Source of the DNA: Planctomycetota bacterium
Lineage (GTDB): Bacteria > Planctomycetota > UBA8742 > UBA2392
Length of the DNA stretch: 64,000 nucleotides
Direction of reading: 5' to 3'
Assembly (NCBI GenBank): GCA_019186845.1
Contig: JABARW010000045.1
Span: 1 to 64,000 of the forward strand
Positions 27,831 through 38,200 of this stretch are shown one piece after another. The notes under the pieces are model-generated. The model was not told the DNA's origin. It searched no databases and worked only from the letters and a program-made list of their open reading frames with translations. Within the stretch, counting starts at the first letter, position 1. Each line of letters opens with the position of its first letter. The translations under genes were made by a program, and so were the position numbers.

Positions 27831-28586
27831 ATGAAGCTCAAAGATGTCGATCTTGAAGTCAAGCTTGCCGACGAAGAGGAATATGAACGGCGTCTGCACA
27901 AGGCGCAGTTGCAGCTCCTGCTGATTCAGCGGCACATGTACGAGCAAAGGCGCGAGGCCCTGCTGGTGTTCGAAGGTTGGGACGCCTCGGGCAAGGGCGG
28001 CTCCATTCGGCGGCTGGTCGAGCGCCTGGACCCCCGCGGATTTGTCGTGCATCCCATCGGCGCGCCGACGGCCGAAGAGAGGTCCGTTCACTTCCTGCAG
28101 CGGTTCTGGACGCGCCTGCCCGGCCCCGGGCGCCTTGGCATTTTTGACCGCAGCTGGTATGGCCGCGTGCTGGTTGAGCGGGTGGAGGGATTCGCCTCGA
28201 AGCAGGAGTGGAAGCGTGCCTATGGGGTCATCAATGACTTTGAACGCGTCATGGCCGAGGAGGGCACACCTCTGGTGAAGTTCTTCCTTCACATCAGCCG
28301 CAAGGAGCAGCTCAAGCGCTTCCAAGAACGTGAATCCAACCCGTTCAAGAACTGGAAGATCACCGACGAAGACTGGCGCAATCGTGAGAAGTGGGACGAG
28401 TACGAAGAGGCCGTTGGCGACATGCTGGAAGAGACCTCGACGCGGCACGCCCCCTGGCACGTGGTTGCGGCCAACCACAAGTGGTATGCGCGGGTCGCTA
28501 TCTGCGAGACGACCGTGAAGGAGTTGTCCTCAGCCCTGGGATGCAGCCCGGAGTTGCCCAAGGGCTGGCGCGAACTGGACCAGTAA
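27831..28586 (+). CDS. ppk2: polyphosphate kinase 2 family protein
   Basis: 251 residues. The PPK2 P-loop is EGWDASGKGG (D51, K55), followed by the family signatures HPIGAPTAEE, FDRSWYGRVLVERVEG and the lid-like region SNPFKNWKITDEDWRNREKW. The family transfers phosphate between polyphosphate and nucleotides. The single-domain size fits enzymes phosphorylating nucleoside mono- or diphosphates from polyphosphate, but the class cannot be fixed by eye. Cytoplasmic. The ATG at 27831 follows the previous stop by two bases, and the frame upstream of it is overlapped by the zinc-ribbon gene, which decides the start. The cation-efflux gene downstream could connect polyphosphate and metal handling; this is inference. 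Confidence 0.88.
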   Translation: MKLKDVDLEVKLADEEEYERRLHKAQLQLLLIQRHMYEQRREALLVFEGWDASGKGGSIRRLVERLDPRGFVVHPIGAPTAEERSVHFLQRFWTRLPGPGRLGIFDRSWYGRVLVERVEGFASKQEWKRAYGVINDFERVMAEEGTPLVKFFLHISRKEQLKRFQERESNPFKNWKITDEDWRNREKWDEYEEAVGDMLEETSTRHAPWHVVAANHKWYARVAICETTVKELSSALGCSPELPKGWRELDQ

Positions 28587-28660
28587 TCCGGCTCGACGCG
28601 GGCCGGGCCGGGGCCGGGGCCGCTCGAGTCTGCGTACGATGTTCCGGGTGGAGTCACTCC

Positions 28661-29671
28661 ATGGCGGATTCGGGTTCCAAGGGTGCGGTACTGGCGGCGG
28701 TTTGCGTCAACGTCGTCATAACGGTTCTGAAGTTCGTGGCCTTTGCCATCTCAGGTTCGGGCTCTATGTTCAGTGAGGCCATGCACACCCTGGCCGACGC
28801 CGGCAACCAATTCCTGCTTTACCTGGGTATCCGGCGCAGCGAGCGCCCCGCGGACGCCACGTTTCACTACGGCTATGGCTATGAACGATTCCTGTTCGCG
28901 CTGCTGTCGGCCGCGGGCATTTTCGTGCTGGGATGCGGAGTCACGGTCTATCACGGCATTGATGGCCTCATCGAAGGCCACAAGCCGCACCCCGGCTGGT
29001 TTGATTTTGTAGTTCTTGGCATCGGCTTTGTGCTCGATGGCTGGATTCTGTACAAGGCCGTCAGCGTCGTGCGCAGGCAGAAGGGCTCCAAGGGATTCTT
29101 TGAGTATTTGCGCACCACAAGCGATCCGACCGTGCTGGCCGTTCTATTTGAAGACTGCGTAGCCTGCCTGGGCGTGCTGCTGGCGCTGGGCGGCATCGGC
29201 CTCTCTGTGGCCTTCAACAGCGGAGTGCCGGACGCCGTTGGCTCGATTCTCATCGGAATTCTGCTGGGCGTCGTAGCGGTGTGGCTGGGCTTCAAGAACC
29301 GCGCCCTGATTCTGGGAATCTCCATCCCCAAGGACGTCGAGGTGAAGGTTGTCGACTGGCTCAAGGCTCAGCCAAGCATCGAAGCCGTTCATGCGGTGCA
29401 AAGCCGCGTGTTGGGAAGTGAGCAGTTCAAGTTCAAGGCCGAGGTTGACTTCAACGGGCGCTACATGGCCGAGAAACTCAAGGAATGGCTGGAGAACGAA
29501 CCAGTGGTGAAGACCGGGGCTTCGGACCAGACGCCGGAGCAGCGGCTGGAGTTCACGAAGGTCTTTGGCGAGAAATTGATGCAGGCACAGGGCGAAGAAA
29601 TCAACCGGCTTGAGGCCGAAATGCGCAAGACCTTCCCGCAGCTTCAGTTCATCGACTTGGAAGCGCACTAG
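28661..29671 (+). CDS. cation diffusion facilitator (CDF) family transporter
   Basis: 336 residues from the ATG at 28661, with GGTGGAG seven bases upstream. Five to six membrane spans occupy about residues 8-215. The first helix pair carries the CDF metal-site pattern in SEAMHTLADAGNQ (the usual HxxxD pair), and the second site appears as FEDCVACLG. A cytoplasmic C-terminal domain (about 225-330) carries a regulatory ferredoxin-like fold region and a helical tail. CDF proteins export Zn2+, Fe2+, Mn2+ or Co2+ by proton antiport; the metal here is not determined. Last gene of the rocD-ppk2 run; a hairpin follows at 29702. Confidence 0.8.
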   Translation: MADSGSKGAVLAAVCVNVVITVLKFVAFAISGSGSMFSEAMHTLADAGNQFLLYLGIRRSERPADATFHYGYGYERFLFALLSAAGIFVLGCGVTVYHGIDGLIEGHKPHPGWFDFVVLGIGFVLDGWILYKAVSVVRRQKGSKGFFEYLRTTSDPTVLAVLFEDCVACLGVLLALGGIGLSVAFNSGVPDAVGSILIGILLGVVAVWLGFKNRALILGISIPKDVEVKVVDWLKAQPSIEAVHAVQSRVLGSEQFKFKAEVDFNGRYMAEKLKEWLENEPVVKTGASDQTPEQRLEFTKVFGEKLMQAQGEEINRLEAEMRKTFPQLQFIDLEAH

Positions 29672-29701
29672 CAGGCCGCTGAAAGAGTCCGTTTCAACCA
29701 C

Positions 29702-29729
29702 CCGGCTGCGCCGTCACGCAGCCGGTGTT
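29702..29729 (+). terminator. candidate terminator hairpin between convergent genes
   Basis: CCGGCTGCG (29702-29710) pairs with CGCAGCCGG (29717-29725), followed by TGTTA. It lies between the CDF gene and the convergent PDZ/repeat gene and could act for the former. The T tract is poor. Confidence 0.45.
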
Positions 29730-29739
29730 ATGGCCGGCA

Positions 29740-32058
29740 TCACTCCTCTTCATAGTAGGGCTCTTCCTCGTCGTCGGGTGCGACCTGGGGCGGCGTGTTG
29801 CCCGCAGTGTCCTGGAAGATGCCGAACTCGCCCGCGAGCTTGCGTTCGTTGTTCCGGCGATCGGCGCGGGTGTAGCTGTCCTCACCTCCCGTGTCGAAGA
29901 AGAACCCGAAGTTGCGCGCCAGGCGCCCGCCGCCGTAGCTGTTGCCGCCGCCGTAGCCCAGTGTGCTGGCGTCATAGGCTCGATAGCTGTCGTTGCCGGC
30001 AACGTCCCAGAAGATGCCCACGGCGTTCTGGGAGCCGGCCCCCAGCCCCAGTCCGCCTGAACGGTAGCTGTCATTGCCGTCGAGGTCGAACATGGCGCCG
30101 GTGGCGATGTCCCAGACTCCGGCCATGCTGGCGGGCCCGATGTTCTGGTAGTCGTCATTGCCAAGATCGTCCATGAACAGGCCCACGGCGCAATGGGCCG
30201 CCGCAGCCAGGCCGTAACGCGAGGCGCGGTAGATGTCGTGGCCTTTCATATCCCGCACCACACCCACCCCCAGGAAATAGCCGCACCCCAGGCCAAATTC
30301 GCCAGCGTCGTAGACATCGTTACCGCGCAGGTCCACGACCGCGCCAATGCCGCCCGCGGCCAACGAACGGAAGCCAAAGCCGCAGCCGATGCCCCAACCC
30401 TGCCACTCGCCCTTGGTCCCGTAGCCACTCTGATACTTGCCGGTGCAGCGGTAGCGGTCATCGCCATCGCGGTCCAGCACCAGACCCAGCCCGCGCGGCA
30501 GGCCGCAGCCCACGGAGTAGACGGAACTCTCATAGACGTCGTTGCCAAGACAGTCCATGACCGCGCCGACGCCATAGGCCGCGCAGCCGATGGTCATGTC
30601 GCCGCCGCGGTAGCGGTCGTTACCCTGTTTGTCGATGAGCAGCCCCACGCCGCAGAACGCGGTCCCGATGCCCCACTCAGGGCACTCGTAGGTGTCATCG
30701 CCGCTGGCGTCGTAAAGGATGCCGGTGCCGCCCGCACCGCTGGCCAGGCCGAACTTGTGCGTGCTGCGGTAGGTGTCATTGCCGGCCAGGTCGATGATGA
30801 TGCTGACCGCGTTGCCCGGACCGCTGGGCGCGGCGACCCAGCCCTCGTAGGTGTCGTCGCCGCCCAGGTCAACGATCAGGGCATACCGGTTGGATTGGCA
30901 GTCCCAGAGGTTGGCCCCCGGCCCGCCCACCGCCACCGTGCCATAGGGCGTCTTCAGTTCCGCGACGATGCCGGGCTTCGGGTTGTGGGGCCTGGGCCAG
31001 GCCGCGCAGCGACGAGCCTCCTCCAGCAGGACCTCAAAGGCGCGATCCGCGCGAGCCAGAACGTTCAGACGTGAGTCGGGCTGCTCGCGAATGAGTTTGA
31101 CCAGGGTGACCAGTTCGGGGAACTCCGGCTGACCTTGCCAGGCCAGCTCGACCTTCTGGAGGCGATGCATGAGGTCGCCCCACGTCGCGTCGCCAAGTTG
31201 CTGGCGCAGCGACGGCCTCGAATCCAGGGCCGCGAGTGCTTTCTTCAGACGCCACACGTCGGCCTCGGCGGAAGGCATGGAGGCCTCCGCCTTGGGCCAA
31301 TCATTGCCCAGCGGCAGCAATGCGGGGGAGGAATCCATGAGCCTGGAGGCCGCGCTGTAGAGCTGCCAGATTCCGGCGCTATCGTCGCTCATGGAGTTGG
31401 CCAGAGCGTCTGTGGCTTCTTCAATCCAGCCCTGGCTGCTGGCCGGGTCGCGGAGCAGCAGATCGCAGCTGGTGAGGGACTCATAACAGTCCCAGAGGTC
31501 GAGTTCCCGTTCGTGGGCCGCCAGCAGGTGGTCGTAAGCGCGCCCCAGTCGGTGCTCGCTCAGCGCGGCCGCCACGCGGCGCTTCAGGCCATCCTGACGC
31601 ATGGCCGCCACACTGTGCAGGCGCCAGTCGTAGCTTCTGCTGCGCTTCTCGCGAGAAGCGTAGAGATCGGCGAAGTTTTTCTTCGGGTCGCCCAGCCGCG
31701 CTGCAACCGTGATTTCCTCGCCCGGCTTGGTCGGGTCAGGGTTGGGCCTGAGGATCTTGAGTGTGACGTCGTCACCGGGCTTGCTGGCGTAGAGACAGCG
31801 GCAGTAGTCGTCGAGGTTGGCGAGCTTCTTGCCGTTCCACTCCAGGATGCGGTCACCGACATTGGCCACGAGCTTGCCGTCGGACCCGCGGGGCCCTCCC
31901 TGCTCGATGGTCAGATCGTCCTTGAGGGCAATGCCCATCTGGCCGAAGCTCCAGGTCCGGGGCGGCTTGAACTCGGAGGGCTTTTCTCCGGGCTGGGCCA
32001 GCAGGGAACCCATCAGGCACAGAAGTGGAACGATAAAAAGCGCTCGTATTACTTTCAT
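29740..32058 (-). CDS. exported PDZ protein with about 13 tandem DxxGNDxY repeats
   Basis: 772 residues from the ATG at 32058 (GGAGC seven bases upstream, then a signal peptide ending LLAQPGEK); a longer frame starting at 32085 lacks both. A PDZ domain spans about 40-115 with VGDRILEWNGKKLANLDDY. A helical region without a recognised family covers about 120-380. From about residue 395 to 755 there are about 13 units of 26-28 residues (two longer, 47 and 37), each with D-x-x-G-[ND]-D-x-Y followed by a Gly-rich G-x-G strand and a hydrophobic VGxxx strand. Examples are DLGGDDTYEG, DKQGNDRYRG and DLDGNDSYRS. The spacing of Asp, Gly and Asn recalls calcium-binding RTX nonapeptides, but the period is three times longer. 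The tail is acidic (DDEEEPYYEEE). Probably an extracytoplasmic beta-solenoid; function unknown. Divergent from the gene at 32160. Confidence 0.7.
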   Translation of the reverse strand: MKVIRALFIVPLLCLMGSLLAQPGEKPSEFKPPRTWSFGQMGIALKDDLTIEQGGPRGSDGKLVANVGDRILEWNGKKLANLDDYCRCLYASKPGDDVTLKILRPNPDPTKPGEEITVAARLGDPKKNFADLYASREKRSRSYDWRLHSVAAMRQDGLKRRVAAALSEHRLGRAYDHLLAAHERELDLWDCYESLTSCDLLLRDPASSQGWIEEATDALANSMSDDSAGIWQLYSAASRLMDSSPALLPLGNDWPKAEASMPSAEADVWRLKKALAALDSRPSLRQQLGDATWGDLMHRLQKVELAWQGQPEFPELVTLVKLIREQPDSRLNVLARADRAFEVLLEEARRCAAWPRPHNPKPGIVAELKTPYGTVAVGGPGANLWDCQSNRYALIVDLGGDDTYEGWVAAPSGPGNAVSIIIDLAGNDTYRSTHKFGLASGAGGTGILYDASGDDTYECPEWGIGTAFCGVGLLIDKQGNDRYRGGDMTIGCAAYGVGAVMDCLGNDVYESSVYSVGCGLPRGLGLVLDRDGDDRYRCTGKYQSGYGTKGEWQGWGIGCGFGFRSLAAGGIGAVVDLRGNDVYDAGEFGLGCGYFLGVGVVRDMKGHDIYRASRYGLAAAAHCAVGLFMDDLGNDDYQNIGPASMAGVWDIATGAMFDLDGNDSYRSGGLGLGAGSQNAVGIFWDVAGNDSYRAYDASTLGYGGGNSYGGGRLARNFGFFFDTGGEDSYTRADRRNNERKLAGEFGIFQDTAGNTPPQVAPDDEEEPYYEEE

Positions 32059-32159
32059 GACACGCTCCGGAATTGGATCCTGCACGTGATAGCAGGCAGG
32101 CTATCTTGTCGCGCGGGTTCAAGTAATCCTTGGGCCGCCGGATTGAGGGGCAAGGCGCC

Positions 32160-35100
32160 ATGAATCAGAAGACGCTCCTGGTGGGATTAATCATTTTGAT
32201 GCTGGCAGCATTCGGCGGCGGCATGCTGCTGATGGGCCGCAACGGCCCCCTTGCCGGCTGGTTTGATGCCAATGACACGTCACGCTCGCGCGATGCCGGG
32301 GCAAACGCAAGCTCCGCTGACGGGAGCTTGACCGCCGGCGAGTTCGCCACGGACCGCGTCGCGGACGGCCACGACGAAGCCGGCCCCTATCGCTGGACCC
32401 GCGACGGTCGCAAGGTTTATGTCGATGCCAGGGGCCGGTCACTGGGCCGACAACCGGGCAGAACAGGCGCCTCAGTCGGGGCGGACGACACGCGTGTTGA
32501 GCGAGGCGGCGGCAATGGCGGCCCGTCAAAGGGCCCGGGCAGCGGACGCAACGGGGGCGAGGAGATCCAGAAGGAGGATCAGAACGCGCTGGCACAGTTA
32601 TCGGGCCGCGTGGTCAACGACCTGGGTGAGCCGCTTCTGGCGACGGTGACCGTCATGATCGTGGGTGGCAGCGAAATGCCGCAGAGGGTCTTGACCGGAG
32701 ATGACGGCCGGTTTTCGCTCACGGGCCTTCCCCCGCAGGTCAGCTTGACGATCATGGCACAGGACAGCCGGGGCAACTCCAGCCGGCCCATGACCACACG
32801 TTTGGCCGATGGCACTTTGAGCCTGGGAAACATAGTCATTTTGCGCGACACCGGCATTCGCGGCTCTGTGATTTCGTCGGAGAGCGGCGCACCGGTGGCC
32901 GATGCCCAAGTCTTTCTGCAGGAGTTCAATGGCCTGAATTTCCGCGATGTCAGCAGCCTGCGCACGTCGCCGGGCGGCGGCTTCGAGTTCGCCCCGCTCT
33001 TGCCGGGCAGCTATCGGATTCGGGTTTCGCGCGAGGGCTATGCCCCGCGCATTCTGAACAATGTGGGCCCGCCCGCAGACCTGCGCGTTGAACTCAGCCC
33101 CGGCGTGAGTATCGCCGGTCGCGTGGTGGACGCCGCGGATCTGCCTGTCGCGGGGGCGCTGGTAAACTGCGACTTCTTCGCCGAGCCCAACCAGCACTTC
33201 CACACCGAGGCCGTCACAGATGACCACGGCGAGTTTCTTGTCCGTTGCCAGCCCGAGAGCCTTCACAACGTGATTACGGTGCTTGCGCCAGGTTTCTCGC
33301 GCTTCTCGCAGAACTTCGTCAAGAGCGGCACCAGCGACCTCGAGATCAGGCTTCAGCGCAGCAGCCTCGCGGTGGTGCGCGGCCGCCTTCTGACGCCCCA
33401 GTCACAGCCCGTAAGCGGCGCGGCTTTTTCCGTGTTCAAGGCCGATGGCAAGGCCACGCGCATTGAGCAGCGCACGGGGCCAGACGTCGAGGGCCGTTTC
33501 TGGTGCGAGGTGTCCCTGGACGCGGCACAGTTGGCAATTGCCGCGCCGGGTTATCCGTCCAAGCGCGTGGACCTGGCTCCCGTGGCGGGCGAAGTGCAGG
33601 ACCTGGGCGATGTGATTCTGCATGCAGGCGTGACGGTGTTTGGCCTGGTCTACGAGCAGGGCGAAGCCCGGCGGCCGATCAAAGACGCACGGGTCAGCGC
33701 GGAGAATCGGCAGGCAGTCAGCGACGCGTCCGGCCAGTACCGCCTGGAGGGGCTGCCCGCGGCCTCGTTCATTCTGGACGTCCAGCACCCGGCTTACCTC
33801 GGAAATGCCCTGCGCGTGACGCCGGCTCAGGGCCAGAACGAAATCGAGTTGGACATTGAACTGAGGAAGGCCGACTTCTCTTCCCGTGTGCGCGTGACGG
33901 ATGCCGCGGGCGGCGAGCCTCTGGCGGGCGTAACCGTGAGCGTGCTGGACTACGGCCAGACCCTGACCACTGACGAAGCCGGCATCGTGCGCATCAACGG
34001 CCTTTCATCGCTCAAGCCGCGCTGCCGCTTCAGCAAGCCCGGTTACGTGGAGGCGACGCTGGAGGTGACGGCCTACCCAAGTGCCGAGGTAGAGCAGAAA
34101 CCCATCCATGAGGTCAGCCTGGTGCGGGGCAGCGGCATTCGCGGGCTATGCTCCAGCCAGGGAAAGGCGCTGCCCGGCGGCGTCGTGCTCGATGTGTGGT
34201 TTCTCGATGGCAAGGGCAAGCTCTCGCTGCCGGCAGGCAACGCCACGGCCACGACCGACAGCCAGGGGCGCTATGCCACGGGCAATCTTTCGCCGGGGCA
34301 GTACTTCGTGGGCATTGCGGCCTATCGCATCGCGGCACGCCCAGTCACCGTTCCCGCCGAGGGAGGCGCTACCCTGGATTTCGAGTTGGGTTCGCTCTGC
34401 ACCCTTCGCGGCATCATGAAACGTCACGACGGCACGCCCCACGCCAATGCCGGGGTGTACGTTCATCACAAGGCCCATGTTTACTACATCGATACGGTGT
34501 ACACGGGGCCCGGCGGCGAGTTTGAGGTAAGCAACCTGTGGCCTGACACGTTTACACTGACACCTTTGAAGACACAGGGCGACTCCAGCGCCCAGTTCTC
34601 CGTTGATGTAACGCTCGAAGCGCCAGGATTGGCCGAGCGCGTGCTGACTCTGCCTCGCGCCACGGGTGTTGTGGAGGGGCGCGTGACCTACCCGGACGGC
34701 GCCCCCGTGGCGGGGGCCCGTGTGAGCATTACAAATCTTGATACCGGCTGGGAGCGGGCTTGCCTGGCCGCCTACGTCGTAACAGACGCCCAGGGCCGTT
34801 ATCGTGCCGAGCGGATGGAGAACGGCGCCCGCATGCTGGCCCGCGTGGGCGGCTATCCCGATGAGGCGCAAACCGCAACCGCATTTGCAGAACCCGTGGT
34901 AGTGCCGCAGAACAGCGAGCCAGTGCAGGCCGATATCGTTGTCGAGCGGCGGGGAGTGACCGTCGTGGGAGTCGTGAGGCGCCAGGACGGCGGACCTCTG
35001 CCCGGTGGCTCGGCGCTCTATCTTGTGGATGCCCAGGGGCGGCTCAGCGGCCTCTACTTTGGCGGGCAGGGAGCCCAGGGGAACTTTACACTGCACGACG

Positions 35101-35222
35101 TTGCGCCGGGCACTTATCGCCTTATCGCCGCCAACCCGCTTCTCAAGCGCGGCGAGATTTCGCTGGAAGTGGCTGCAAGCAACCTGTCGGGCATCGAGAT
35201 CATCGTCGAGCCCCATCGTTAG
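32160..35222 (+). CDS. membrane-anchored protein with ten carboxypeptidase-regulatory-like domains
   Basis: 1020 residues. An N-terminal signal anchor (about 5-26) is followed by a low-complexity region with Gly/Arg/Asp-rich sequence (about 40-140), then about ten transthyretin-like carboxypeptidase-regulatory domains to the C-terminus. Each begins with a G-x-V-type strand and a proline-containing turn (IRGSVIS, IAGRVVD, VRGRLLT, VFGLVYE, IRGLCSS, VEGRVTY, VVGVVRR) and closes with DxxGxFxLxGLPPGxYxL. These domains usually serve as extracellular beta-sandwich spacers or ligand binders; no enzyme domain is attached. AAGG precedes the ATG at 32160. The promoter region (32059-32159) is shared with the divergent PDZ-repeat gene, suggesting co-regulation. 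Convergent with the kinase gene downstream. Confidence 0.75.
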   Translation: MNQKTLLVGLIILMLAAFGGGMLLMGRNGPLAGWFDANDTSRSRDAGANASSADGSLTAGEFATDRVADGHDEAGPYRWTRDGRKVYVDARGRSLGRQPGRTGASVGADDTRVERGGGNGGPSKGPGSGRNGGEEIQKEDQNALAQLSGRVVNDLGEPLLATVTVMIVGGSEMPQRVLTGDDGRFSLTGLPPQVSLTIMAQDSRGNSSRPMTTRLADGTLSLGNIVILRDTGIRGSVISSESGAPVADAQVFLQEFNGLNFRDVSSLRTSPGGGFEFAPLLPGSYRIRVSREGYAPRILNNVGPPADLRVELSPGVSIAGRVVDAADLPVAGALVNCDFFAEPNQHFHTEAVTDDHGEFLVRCQPESLHNVITVLAPGFSRFSQNFVKSGTSDLEIRLQRSSLAVVRGRLLTPQSQPVSGAAFSVFKADGKATRIEQRTGPDVEGRFWCEVSLDAAQLAIAAPGYPSKRVDLAPVAGEVQDLGDVILHAGVTVFGLVYEQGEARRPIKDARVSAENRQAVSDASGQYRLEGLPAASFILDVQHPAYLGNALRVTPAQGQNEIELDIELRKADFSSRVRVTDAAGGEPLAGVTVSVLDYGQTLTTDEAGIVRINGLSSLKPRCRFSKPGYVEATLEVTAYPSAEVEQKPIHEVSLVRGSGIRGLCSSQGKALPGGVVLDVWFLDGKGKLSLPAGNATATTDSQGRYATGNLSPGQYFVGIAAYRIAARPVTVPAEGGATLDFELGSLCTLRGIMKRHDGTPHANAGVYVHHKAHVYYIDTVYTGPGGEFEVSNLWPDTFTLTPLKTQGDSSAQFSVDVTLEAPGLAERVLTLPRATGVVEGRVTYPDGAPVAGARVSITNLDTGWERACLAAYVVTDAQGRYRAERMENGARMLARVGGYPDEAQTATAFAEPVVVPQNSEPVQADIVVERRGVTVVGVVRRQDGGPLPGGSALYLVDAQGRLSGLYFGGQGAQGNFTLHDVAPGTYRLIAANPLLKRGEISLEVAASNLSGIEIIVEPHR

Positions 35223-35257
35223 CGTGGCGCTGTTCGGGCGAATTCCAGTCAAGGCCG

Positions 35258-38200
35258 TCAGCGGCCAATGAGTTTGAGGAAGCGCGGTTCGTGCTGAAGG
35301 GCAGCGAAATCCCCATCGGTCGCCACTTGTTGCAGAGTGACCTGGCCGCCAAAGGACTCAACGGCCGACTGTTCGAGATAATCCAACGCTTTGGCCACAT
35401 CTTCGGCGCGGGCGGCGCGGCCTTCTTCGCTGTCCGGGTGAGAAGCCGCACGCAGCGCATAGATTACGGCCGTCACGTAGCGAACGACAGCCGCGTTCGC
35501 TCGCGGATTGAGGGCGCGCTCAGCGTCCTGCGTGGCACCTTCAAAGTCGCCGGCCTTGGCCTGGCAGTAGGCCGCGTTCAGGAAATCAAACCACTCGGCT
35601 CGCCTGATCTTGAGTTCATTGAAATCTGCCACCGCCTTCGGCCAATTCTTGAGTTCCCAGTAGGCGGAGCCTCGAAGATGGCGCATGTCACTGTACTCCT
35701 GCTCCTCCAGGAAGTTCGTGCATAGCTTGATGCAGTCTTCGTAACGCTTGAGCCTGAACAGGCACTCGCCTTCCTTGAGCAGGTAATAGGGCGCCCCGGG
35801 CACCAGTTCCTGAAGTTGGCGGTACTCCGCCATGGCTTCTTCAAAGCGCATCAGCTCCTCAAGGCTTGCGGCACGCCCCTGGCGCACCTCGGTGCTGGAC
35901 GAGTCGAGGGCCAGCGCGGCATCGAAGTCCACCAATGCCTCGGACGCCCGGCCCAGCGTGAGAAGTACCTGCCCGCGCTGCAGCAGGAGCGAGGAATCGC
36001 CGGGGTTGAGCTGGAGCGCCGCGCGGAACCATGGCAGGGCTTCGGCCAGCCGGCCCAGGGAAACCAGACACTGTGCGCGCCAGAGTGTGGTCGTCTTCTG
36101 CATCAGCCTGAAGGACTTGGCCTGGGCCTCTGTCACGCCGCCAGTGCGCAGGGCTCTGTCCAGTGCGGCCACGCTCAGCTCGATGCGGCCGGCATCGAGG
36201 GAGAGTTGCGCCAGTTCAAGGTCTTCGGCCGGACTGGCTTGCCGTGCCTGTTCCAGGAACTCGATCGCCCAGTCCGGGCGGCCCCGCAGGGCAAACCAGC
36301 GTCCGACCTCGATCAGCGCCGCCGCGTCCTGAGGTGGGCGGGCCGGCAGGCGGGCTTGGTCGAAGCCCTCGCGACGGTCTCTGGCGCGGCGCGGCAGAGT
36401 GGTATCCCACAGATAGACATTCTGTTCGCCTGCCTCGGCAATCATGCCGGGAGCGGCTTTGGCCGCGACTAAGCGGTAACTCTCGGCGCAGGTGATGGTG
36501 CGCAATTCACCGCCTGTGGCGAGGTCCCAGACCCGCAGGGTGCTGTCCCCCGAACTCACCAGACAATTATCGAAGAACGCCAGCGAGGTCACGGTCTGTC
36601 TGTGGCCCGCCATGAGCTGAGGCGCGGCCCCTGCCAGGGACCAGACGCGGATCTCGCCGCGGTCGTCTCCGGTGGCCAGCAGGGACTCCGAGGCGTTGAA
36701 CGCCAGGGTGCGGATGTGCGCGCTGTGGCCCTCGAATGTGTGCAGAAGAGTGCCGCGGGCATCATAGACCCGAGCCATCTGGTCGCTTCCCGCCACGGCA
36801 ACGTACTGGCCGCTGGCAGAGACCTTGATGGCCAGCAGGGCGGCCGGAGTTTCCACAGTGGCGGCCGGCTGCGAGATGTTTTCACGCGGTCTGAACAGAC
36901 GAAGCACGTTGTCGCGCCCGCCGGCAGCCAGAAGCAATCCGCTGCCCGAGAGCGCCGACTTGAAGGACGGCCAGCCCGTGAACGCGCCCACCTCGGCCCC
37001 GCTGGCGCCGTCCAGAAGGGTCACCCCGTAGGTTGCGTCTTGAAACAGGACCAATGAGCCGTCTTCAGACACATCAAGGGCCAGAGGGCTCTTATCGAGG
37101 GGGCGAGACCAGAGAGGTCGCCCCGAGGGTGTGTCCAAAACCATGAGCGAAAGCAGCGTAGGCAACCGGCCGCTCATTTCTGTGGACTGGATGATCGCGA
37201 GTCGGCTTGCGCCGCCGGCTGCCGCAAGGAAGCGGATGTCGGGCGAGTGTTCAAACAGCGGCCTGCGCTCAAGCCCCTGCCCGATCTCCCACACGGAGAT
37301 GGACCGGTTGGGCGTCGGCGAGACGAACACGCGGCCGTCCGCCGAAAAGCGCCCTCGCTCGCCGATTCCGGGTGAGGGCGTGATGGAGCGTGTGGCGACG
37401 GCGCCAGCGCGGTAATCCGTCACTACGATGGACTGGTCCCGATGGCACATGGTGACCAGGCTGCGCCCGTCCGGCAGGAACGAGATCCAGTCCACGGAAC
37501 CGCCGTGAACCTTGAACCTGCCGCCCGAGAAATAGGCCAGGCGGCCCGAATCAGACTCGACCAGGTTCACGCTGCCGTCGATCAGGCCCGCCGCGATGAA
37601 GGTTCCGTCGCTGGAATAGCGAGCACTGCGCACGCCCAATTTGAGCTCGAAGCGATTGAGTTCGCGTCCGCTGCTGCAATCCCACTGGCGCAAGGTGCCG
37701 TCGTCGCTGCCGGTGAGCAGGCGCCGGCCGTCGCCGGAGAAATGCGCGGCCCAGACGGTGTCCGTATGTCCGGCAAAGCGGGCCAGGGGCCTGCCTGTCT
37801 CCAGGCTCCAGAGATCAAGCACTTTGGCCGTGCCGCCCGATAGCAGGGACTTGCCGTCGGGCGAGAACATGAGGCCGAACAGGGGATACTCCACGTCGGC
37901 AATCGTTTGCAGTTCGCCGCCGCTGGCCACGTCCCACAGCTTGATGGCATAAGTTCCCCGGCCGCGTTGCCACCCCAAAGGTGCCTCCCCGGAAGCAAGC
38001 CTTGTTCCATCGGGCGAAAACTCCAGCGCGCCAATGTTGGTTGAGTGGCCGCGCAGGGTGCGCAACAGGCTGCCCGTCCGCGTGTCCCAGAGCTTGACCG
38101 TGTTGTCCCAACCGCCCGAGGCGACCACGCGGCCGTCGGGCGAAATCGCCACGCAGTAGACGCTCTGATTGTGGCCTTCGAAGCCGTGCGTCTCTTGTCC

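Noticed and set aside
30193-31074. A 293-codon plus-strand frame opposite the DxxGNDxY repeat region
   Set aside because: Its apparent repeats simply mirror the repetitive coding sequence on the other strand.
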